Shown here: positions 13,067 through 16,898 of the stretch, one piece after another | Layout: each line of letters opens with the position of its first letter | Numbering within the stretch: the stretch's first letter is position 1 | From: an uncultured Atopobiaceae bacterium | GTDB lineage: Bacteria; Actinomycetota; Coriobacteriia; Coriobacteriales; Atopobiaceae | Direction: 5' to 3' | Assembly: GCA_947581665.1 (NCBI GenBank) | Contig: CANPVI010000010.1 | Location: 1-18,783 of the forward strand | Length of the DNA stretch: 18,783 nt | Translations under genes and position numbers: made by a program | Notes under the pieces: generated by a model | The model's input: the letters and a program-made list of their open reading frames with translations, nothing else | What the model was told of the DNA's origin: nothing | The model's database searches: none

Positions 13067-13379
13067 GATACAAACCCCGGCCAAATAGGCCGGGGTTTGT
13101 ATTGGCTCTGATACAAAGCGCGGCCAAATAGGCCGGGGTTTGTATTGGCTCTGATACAAAGCGCGGCCAAATAGGCCGGGGTTTGTATTGGCTCTGATAC
13201 AAAGCGCGGCCAAATAGGCCGGGGTTTGTATTGGCTCGGATACAAAGCGCGGCCAAATAGGCCGGGGTTTTCGAATCCGCGCATACAAAGCGCGGCCAAA
13301 TAGGCCGGGGTTCCGATACAAAGCGCGGCCAAATTGGCCGGGGTCGGATACAAAGCGCGGCCAAATTGGCCGCGCTTAA
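13067..13379. repeat. Iteron array of eight hairpin-forming repeats (candidate oriV of unit B)
   Basis: Units start at 13067, 13110, 13153, 13196, 13239, 13282, 13315 and 13347. The first five spacings are 43 bp; the last units are shortened to 32-33 bp by loss of the linker. Each has GATACAAA or a close variant, then GCGCGGCC, a 5-nt AT loop and GGCCGGGG. The first unit pairs perfectly over 15 bp, and the last is a perfect palindrome with GGCCGCGC. Equal spacing, nearness to an RHH gene and a wHTH rep gene, and an adjacent AT-rich repeat array fit a theta-type iteron origin. The binding protein is probably the product of 14141-14623. Confidence 0.8.
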
Positions 13380-13418
13380 AGAAAAGTACTTAAAGAAAAG
13401 ACCTTAAAGAAGGGGAAG
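13375..13418 (+). repeat. Three AT-rich 14-mers next to the iterons (candidate unwinding element)
   Basis: CTTAAAGAAAAGTA, CTTAAAGAAAAGAC and a degenerate third copy starting CTTAAAGAAGG follow head to tail at 13375, 13389 and 13403. Short AT-rich direct repeats beside iterons are typical of DNA-unwinding elements in iteron plasmids and bacterial origins. Confidence 0.65.
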
Positions 13419-13460
13419 ACCTGAAGCGGAAAGCCCGTAGCTGACGAACCAAACCTGACC

Positions 13461-13556
13461 GCGCCTATCCCATCGCGCCTTTTGGAGGGGCGCGATGGGG
13501 CGCTGGCGATCGGTTGTAGGAAAACCGATCGCGATCATGAGGTTTGCGATAGGCGC
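13461..13556. other. 96-nt three-way-junction fold in the origin region
   Basis: The outer stem GCGCCTATC/GATAGGCGC (9 bp, perfect) encloses two perfect hairpins. One is CCCATCGCGCC/GGCGCGATGGG (11 bp, 9-nt loop, 13469-13499). The other is GCGATCGGTT/AACCGATCGC (10 bp, 7-nt loop, 13506-13532). No reading frame explains it. It may be a single-strand initiation site, a structured RNA, or a recombination or protein-binding site of the origin. Confidence 0.7.
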
Positions 13557-13767
13557 GAGAGCCGAACACCATCCGCCAGACCACAACGCGCCATGCGCGA
13601 TGAAGGAGGAATGGTCGGCTGGTGGTCGAGGATCGAAACGGACACCTGACCGAATGGTCTAGAAATCACGTCCAAGGCCTCTATTTGACGCGCAGAGCCA
13701 CTTTCAAGTGGTCGCAAGTACCTAGGTCGTAAGCAACCACTACATGCCCTTAAAACCCCAAAAAAAA
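13557..13767. other. Non-coding stretch between the origin fold and the RHH gene promoter
   Basis: No gene seen. It contains a small perfect inverted repeat CCACTT/AAGTGG (13698-13711), the palindrome ACCTAGGT near 13721, and an A-tract at 13760-13767. It may belong to the origin. Confidence 0.35.
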
Positions 13768-13823
13768 TTGGCACCGAAAAGTCGCGCTAATGTGATACAC
13801 TCATATCGTATACTCGCGTATCA
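13768..13823 (+). promoter_or_regulatory. Promoter and operator of the RHH-rep operon
   Basis: TTGGCA at 13768-13773 with TGTGAT at 13791-13796 (17-bp spacer) is a weak promoter; a TATACT at 13809 has no matching -35. TGATAC (13793-13798) and GTATCA (13818-13823) form an inverted repeat centred on GTATAC (13808-13813), a plausible operator for the RHH protein encoded just downstream. Confidence 0.5.
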
Positions 13824-13845
13824 GTTGACTCGGAAGGAGACGTCG

Positions 13846-14064
13846 ATGGCGAAGATCGGAGAACGTCCAAGGAGCATCGCCGTGTCCGTGACACTGCCTC
13901 CACATGTGCTGGAGATGGTGGACACCGAAGCAAGCTCGCTCAAGATGACGCGCTCGAAGTTCGTGGCAATCGCCTTGGAGAACTTCGTCACGCAGTTGCG
14001 CGAACGCAAGGAGAACCCGATGCAGACGTCGATCGACTTCATGGCCGAATACGGGTCGAAGTAA
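13846..14064 (+). CDS. Ribbon-helix-helix (CopG-like) repressor
   Basis: 72 aa. The core SIAVSVTLPPHVLEMVDTEA and MTRSKFVAIALENFV is a classic ribbon-helix-helix: a basic beta strand, helix A, a turn with TRS, and helix B. Such dimers bind short palindromes in the major groove, and in pMV158-type plasmids the equivalent protein limits rep transcription. The ATG at 13846 is set by GGAAGGAG at 13832-13839; an upstream in-frame start at 13744 would run back through the promoter. It sits 76 bp before the rep gene with an antisense terminator between, so control of copy number is the likely job. A mobilization or antitoxin role is less likely from context. Confidence 0.85.
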   Translation: MAKIGERPRSIAVSVTLPPHVLEMVDTEASSLKMTRSKFVAIALENFVTQLRERKENPMQTSIDFMAEYGSK

Positions 14065-14070
14065 CGGCAA

Positions 14071-14124
14071 CAAAAAAGCCCCGTTTGAGCTTGGGAGGCG
14101 ACAAGCGGGGCGAGGCGAAGATGT
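14071..14124 (-). ncRNA. Candidate antisense RNA against the rep leader
   Basis: On minus, GCCCCGCTTG and CAAACGGGGC form a 10-bp stem (one G-T pair) with a 14-nt loop, followed by TTTTTT: a textbook intrinsic terminator at 14071-14111 facing left. The only sense genes here run right, so it needs a minus-strand transcript. TACAAT on minus (14131-14136) is a fair -10 box, but no good -35 at 16-18 bp is seen. A ~55-nt RNA complementary to the rep leader would result, as with RNAII of pMV158 between copG and repB. The terminator is clear; the promoter is tentative. Confidence 0.5.
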
Positions 14125-14140
14125 AAGGAAATTGTACCGC

Positions 14141-14623
14141 ATGAACAGCAGATTTCATTATCAAGTCGCACGGCCCGTGATGCTTGCATGCGCGGAATTG
14201 GAACTCAAGCATGCTGAGCTGGTTGTGCTTGCGTCTTACTGGACGTACGAATTGCTCAACATGCAACCTCAGCCGAGCTACAGCACGATCGCCGAACACT
14301 GGCGCTTAAGCGAGCGCGTGGTCAGGCGGGCAGTAGCGAAACTCTGCGAGATCGGACTACTTATCAGGCCTGAGGGTTGGAAAACAGGCAAGCGCAACGC
14401 TTACGCCATCGATCGTGCGCTCCTTGACTACTACGCAAATCGTGGCGATAGCGAGACCACCAAGGAAGAGGAGAGAAAGAAGGCCGCCATCAGCGCCACG
14501 AGGCGCGATGCGGTGAACGTCCGCTGGGACAAGACGCGCGAGAAGGCGCAAGCTGGCACATCGCTTACGCCCGAGGAGTTCGATGCAATGCTGGAGCACT
14601 ACCACGATCAGGATCCTGAGTAG
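14141..14623 (+). CDS. Winged-helix protein, probable replication initiator of unit B
   Basis: 160 aa. Residues ~1-90 form a winged helix of the HTH_36 / plasmid-initiator type: LELKHAELVVLASYWTYELL, then SYSTIAEHWRLSERVVRRAVAKLCEIGLLI and a basic wing. Residues ~100-140 are charged and probably helical. No primase, ATPase or rolling-circle motif is present, so it would act as an origin-binding initiator. It lies downstream of the iteron array and the RHH repressor, in the same direction. The ATG at 14141 is preferred over an upstream TTG at 14132; AAGGA lies at 14126-14130. It is short for an iteron Rep, so it may need a host factor or be a regulator. Confidence 0.65.
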   Translation: MNSRFHYQVARPVMLACAELELKHAELVVLASYWTYELLNMQPQPSYSTIAEHWRLSERVVRRAVAKLCEIGLLIRPEGWKTGKRNAYAIDRALLDYYANRGDSETTKEEERKKAAISATRRDAVNVRWDKTREKAQAGTSLTPEEFDAMLEHYHDQDPE

Positions 14624-14639
14624 TTTCTAAGATCACCAC

Positions 14640-14741
14640 AAAACCGCAGGTAGACGTGCCGTTTTGAGGGCCTATCGGGACGGTGCCCGACTATTTGGAC
14701 GTGGGCGCACCTCCCAACGCCTTAGACGAGCACTGCGCGCG
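14640..14741 (+). repeat. R element R2 (complete)
   Basis: Starts AAAACCGCAGGTAGAC; contains AAAAC/GTTTT and TCGGG/CCCGA hairpins and ends with CCAACGCCTTAGACG and a GC-rich tail. The stop codon of the minus-strand gene at 14722 lies inside it. It separates the rep module from the small tandem genes. Confidence 0.75.
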
Positions 14742-14952
14742 CCGGTTTTCGGGGATGGCGCTCGATCACCTCCCCAGCCGCAGCCTGGGCGGCATCGAGC
14801 GTGCGCGTCGTGCCCGATGACACGAGGTTGGCATTGCCGTCCTCTACCGACCACATGTACACGTCGCCCTCGACGTGCGTGATCGAGCCGAGCAACCCTC
14901 CCTCGTTGACCTGCCAGATGCCGAATCTCCGCGACACCTTCTGCCACTTCAC
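14722..14952 (-). CDS. Small unknown protein, second of a tandem paralogous pair
   Basis: 76 aa from a GTG at 14952, chosen because GGGGAGGTG stands just upstream and because the protein then aligns end to end with its neighbour; an in-frame ATG at 15192 would run through the whole neighbour. The core reads GLLGSITHVEGDVYMWSVED, then TTRTLDAAQAAAGEVI, which looks like a small strand-rich domain ending in a helix. The neighbour has the same pattern at about 35-40% identity. The start lies 16 bp after the neighbour's stop, so the two form an operon. No family recognised. Its last codons lie in an R element. Confidence 0.65.
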   Translation of the reverse strand: MKWQKVSRRFGIWQVNEGGLLGSITHVEGDVYMWSVEDGNANLVSSGTTRTLDAAQAAAGEVIERHPRKPARAVLV

Positions 14953-14968
14953 GGCTGCACCTCCCCAG

Positions 14969-15175
14969 CTAGCGGCTATCGATGACGCGCGTGACCTCAG
15001 CCTTCGCGGCTGCAAGCTCGCGGGTACGGCCACCTGCGACCGCAGCGAAGTCCCGCTTGGAGTCCTGGACTCCCCAAAGGAATTCGGCAGTGCCATCGAC
15101 TCGCGCGACCGTCCCATAGAGTCCGTCCACGGGATCGCACATCCAGACGATCGCATCCTCTGCGCGCCACTCCAT
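14969..15175 (-). CDS. Small unknown protein, first of a tandem paralogous pair
   Basis: 68 aa. The ATG at 15175 follows GGAGG at a 10-bp distance. The sequence WMCDPVDGLYGTVARVDGTA, then FLWGV and a GRTRELAAAKAEVTRVI helix, aligns with the next gene product, so the pair arose by duplication. There is no signal peptide, membrane segment or known motif. With both genes bounded by R2 and R6, the pair is a self-contained module of unit B with no match in unit A. Small plasmid or phage proteins that act on host or competitor functions often look like this, but no function can be named. Confidence 0.65.
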   Translation of the reverse strand: MEWRAEDAIVWMCDPVDGLYGTVARVDGTAEFLWGVQDSKRDFAAVAGGRTRELAAAKAEVTRVIDSR

Positions 15176-15198
15176 GTGCGTAACGCCTCCAACCCCTA

Positions 15199-15250
15199 GG
15201 CCACTTGGTCGAGGTCGATCCCCTCAAGCCCTCAGATCGGCTCCAGCGTG
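15199..15250 (+). repeat. R element R6 (right half only)
   Basis: CCACTTGGTCGAGG matches R1 exactly, followed by diverged sequence, then CTCAGATCGGCTCC. The ends GGCCAC and GTGGCC form their own inverted repeat. It separates the small tandem pair from the oriT-proximal operon. Confidence 0.6.
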
Positions 15251-15255
15251 GCCGC

Positions 15256-15771
15256 CTAAGCCATTTCATCGTCCATGGGCGGATATACGACCTCGCCGTC
15301 GATCACCATCCGAGCGACGCCGCCACGATCGGTTACGGAATCCAGAAGCTTCGAAACCGTATCGAGTTTCTGACGTTCTGGCTCCTCGCACTCGTACTCA
15401 TGCTCCACGAGGATCCTCACATCGGCGTCTCGCTCCCGATCACGCTCAGCGTCCTCGATTTGCTTCACGGTCATATTCGCGGCCTTCCTCGCCGCCGCTG
15501 CACGCTGCCCAGGAGCATCTCCCGAAACGGTCGAGGTGTCCGATCCGCTCGATTCGCCCCTTGCGCTCTTCGCCGTTGTCTCTAAAACGAGGAACGTTTT
15601 CCAGCCAACCTGCTTCCATTCATCAAGGGTCTTCTTTCTATATGGATCGTGCTTCAAAAACAGGTCCCACTCGACGCCGTAGGCCGTAGGCACGCTCTCG
15701 CGCCCCGCGGGGACGCCCTGCGTTTCCCAGACCTTCTGAGTGCCGTCCCTATAGGCGATCTGGATCCTCAT
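15256..15771 (-). CDS. Conserved plasmid protein with variable middle, second gene of oriT-proximal operon (unit B)
   Basis: 171 aa, homologue of the product of 5727-6251. The N-terminal block (YRDGTQKVWETQGVPAGRES) and the C-terminal block (GGVARMVIDGEVVYPPMDD) are nearly unchanged between units, while residues ~38-135 are replaced by an unrelated charged, low-complexity stretch. It overlaps the upstream gene by 23 bp, which suggests coupling; GGAG precedes the ATG at 15771. No family recognised. The conserved ends with an exchanged middle suggest a constant interaction at both termini, perhaps with the identical relaxase, and a tolerant or diversifying linker. Confidence 0.8.
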   Translation of the reverse strand: MRIQIAYRDGTQKVWETQGVPAGRESVPTAYGVEWDLFLKHDPYRKKTLDEWKQVGWKTFLVLETTAKSARGESSGSDTSTVSGDAPGQRAAAARKAANMTVKQIEDAERDRERDADVRILVEHEYECEEPERQKLDTVSKLLDSVTDRGGVARMVIDGEVVYPPMDDEMA

Positions 15772-16282
15772 TGGTCTTCTCCGCCTCGGCGTTCACGTTC
15801 TTGGCGACTTCCGCCTTCTTCTCTTTCTCGGCGTCCTTCTTCTTCTTCTTTTCCTCTACCTTCTTCTCGACGCCCGCTGGATAGGGGGCGATCGGATGAG
15901 TCGCCTCATCGGGATGCGCCTCGACCCATAGCTCCGCGAGCTCCCTCGCAAGCGTGAGATCCATCTTCACCTTGCGATCGATCTCCTTGTAGGTTTCGGC
16001 ATTCTCCTGCTCGTTTGCCTCGTCCTGTCCTTCCACGGCAGTGCTGATCAGATACTCGATATGGGCGGCGCTTTCGACTAACCGGTGAGTGCGTTTCTTA
16101 TCGGCCCGTTCCGATTCCTCTTTCTTGATCTTCTCCGCCTGATGCTGGTGCCAGAGGATCTTCTCGTCCGCCGTCTTGCAGTCTCGCCACTTGAGCGGTG
16201 TTCCGTCATCCGCTCTCCTGATGATTCCGTCGGTTCCTTCTTCGTATCCCTCAGGGATGTTCTTATTGTTCTCTTCTGCCAT
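15749..16282 (-). CDS. Candidate relaxosome accessory protein, first gene of oriT-proximal operon (unit B)
   Basis: 177 aa, homologue of the product of 6248-6679. Shared blocks are GYEE, DDGTPLKWRDCKTADEK, WHQHQAEKI and HRLVESAAHIEYLI. It has an extra C-terminal Lys/Glu tail (EKKVEEKKKKKDAEKEKK) of ~45 residues that is absent from unit A and may be an extended helix or a nucleic-acid-binding tail. It is transcribed away from oriT. The start at 16282 has no strong ribosome site but aligns with the unit A start. A role in relaxosome assembly is inferred from position next to oriT and the divergent relaxase. Confidence 0.8.
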   Translation of the reverse strand: MAEENNKNIPEGYEEGTDGIIRRADDGTPLKWRDCKTADEKILWHQHQAEKIKKEESERADKKRTHRLVESAAHIEYLISTAVEGQDEANEQENAETYKEIDRKVKMDLTLARELAELWVEAHPDEATHPIAPYPAGVEKKVEEKKKKKDAEKEKKAEVAKNVNAEAEKTNEDPDRL

Positions 16283-16306
16283 CGCTGTGTCCGTTCTGTT
16301 CGCTCC

Positions 16307-16327
16307 GAAAAGCTCTTAGCGCTTTTC
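16307..16327. promoter_or_regulatory. Conserved inverted repeat in leader of the oriT-proximal operon (unit B)
   Basis: Arms GAAAAGC and GCTTTTC (7 bp) with loop TCTTAGC, the same as in unit A at 6703-6725. Confidence 0.55.
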
Positions 16328-16346
16328 ATCGCTCACACTAGTTTGC

Positions 16347-16375
16347 TTGATACTTATCCAATTCAGCAGTATACT
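16347..16375 (+). promoter_or_regulatory. Relaxase-operon promoter, unit B
   Basis: TTGATA at 16347-16352, a 17-bp spacer and TATACT at 16370-16375, exactly 9602 bp from the unit A boxes. The first ATG follows 8 bp after the -10 box. Confidence 0.8.
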
Positions 16376-16382
16376 CAATGCC

Positions 16383-16898
16383 ATGATCTTGTCAAATCAA
16401 CATATGGTCAGTTGCCCTGAATATCCCCTCCCTCGAAGAGGGAGGGCGCACTTATGTGACACCCTGCGGGCGTCACTATCACGTGCGGCCCTGCGGGCGG
16501 CTCTCCGCCCATATCCGATTAGCTCGGATATGGGCTGCGCGCGCCATTGCGATGCAATGGCGCTTGCCCTCCGTGTCCACGCATCGCTCATCGCGATGGT
16601 GGCCACTGCGCGCTCAGGCGAGATCGGCCTTAGCTTGCCCTCACGCTCCGCCGAGGCACCGATGCTCACCCGCATCGGCACCGTCTGCGTAGCTCCCGCG
16701 CGTCCGTCTCGTGGTCGGACGCTTGGGCTCCGATCCGGCTCGATGGCTCATGCCGCCATCGCCGCATCTCCGCGCGATCGTCGCAACGACGCTCGCTTGG
16801 CCTACGCCCCGCAAGGCTCGCCCGCCTTGCCCGGGGCTCCGCGCAATCGCCTCTCTGCCGATTGCTTGGATGCGCGCACGTGCGGAGGTGGACGCTGA
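16383..16898 (+). CDS. Possible leaderless ORF ahead of the relaxase, unit B
   Basis: Same length, frame, promoter distance and TGATG overlap with the relaxase as the ORF at 6781-7296. The first 33 codons differ strongly between units but keep SNQ and PLP at matching places; the rest is about 90% alike. An upstream in-frame ATG at 16347 lies inside the promoter. It is either a short leader protein coupled to relaxase translation or a by-product of the structured leader. Confidence 0.3.
   Translation: MILSNQHMVSCPEYPLPRRGRAHLCDTLRASLSRAALRAALRPYPISSDMGCARHCDAMALALRVHASLIAMVATARSGEIGLSLPSRSAEAPMLTRIGTVCVAPARPSRGRTLGLRSGSMAHAAIAASPRDRRNDARLAYAPQGSPALPGAPRNRLSADCLDARTCGGGR
16426..16454 (-). other. 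oriT of unit B (IncQ/R1162-type nic region with hairpin)
   Basis: On minus, 16443-16454 reads TAAGTGCGCCCT, identical to unit A. The hairpin has arms CCCTCCCTC and GAGGGAGGG with loop GAA. The loop and one base pair differ from unit A, but pairing is preserved. Because both units encode the same relaxase, either enzyme should recognise both sites. Confidence 0.85.
16483..16897 (+). other. Hairpin array between oriT and relaxase (unit B)
   Basis: Collinear with the unit A array with no net gap; about 18 mismatches over 16483-16712, then identical. Stems seen include 16507-16535 (12 bp), 16543-16561 (8 bp, extendable to 10), 16582-16598 (6 bp), 16659-16678 (7 bp) and 16700-16722 (7 bp), then the stems of the shared repeat. 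One stem (GCTCAGGC/GCCTTAGC, from 16612) has acquired a mismatch relative to unit A. Confidence 0.7.

Larger units (their letters stand above)
7111..16712. mobile_element. Unit B: 9.6-kb mobilizable plasmid backbone with Fic and restriction-modification cargo
   Basis: This unit runs from the second copy of the 2071-bp repeat to the base before the third. It has its own relaxase, oriT, operon facing away from oriT, coiled-coil protein, iteron origin, RHH repressor and wHTH replication protein, plus Fic and a type II restriction-modification pair. Its backbone genes are diverged relatives of those in unit A, except for the identical relaxase, while its replication module is of a different type. 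This supports a second plasmid or a cointegrate rather than simple duplication. Confidence 0.6.

Noticed and set aside
13001..13364. Three overlapping minus-strand ORFs encoding repetitive peptides through the iteron array
   Set aside because: A 43-bp unit is not a multiple of three, so all three frames read the same repeats in turn. The ORFs stay open only because the unit has no stop in any frame. They have no proper starts or ribosome sites and no neighbours in that strand.
13067..13379. CRISPR-like array of regularly spaced repeats
   Set aside because: There are no unique spacers: the whole 43-bp unit, linker included, is repeated, and no cas gene is near. Iterons explain it better.
13612..13650. 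Twelve-codon leader peptide after AAGGAGG
   Set aside because: The spacing from the ribosome site to ATG is too short and nothing downstream suggests attenuation.
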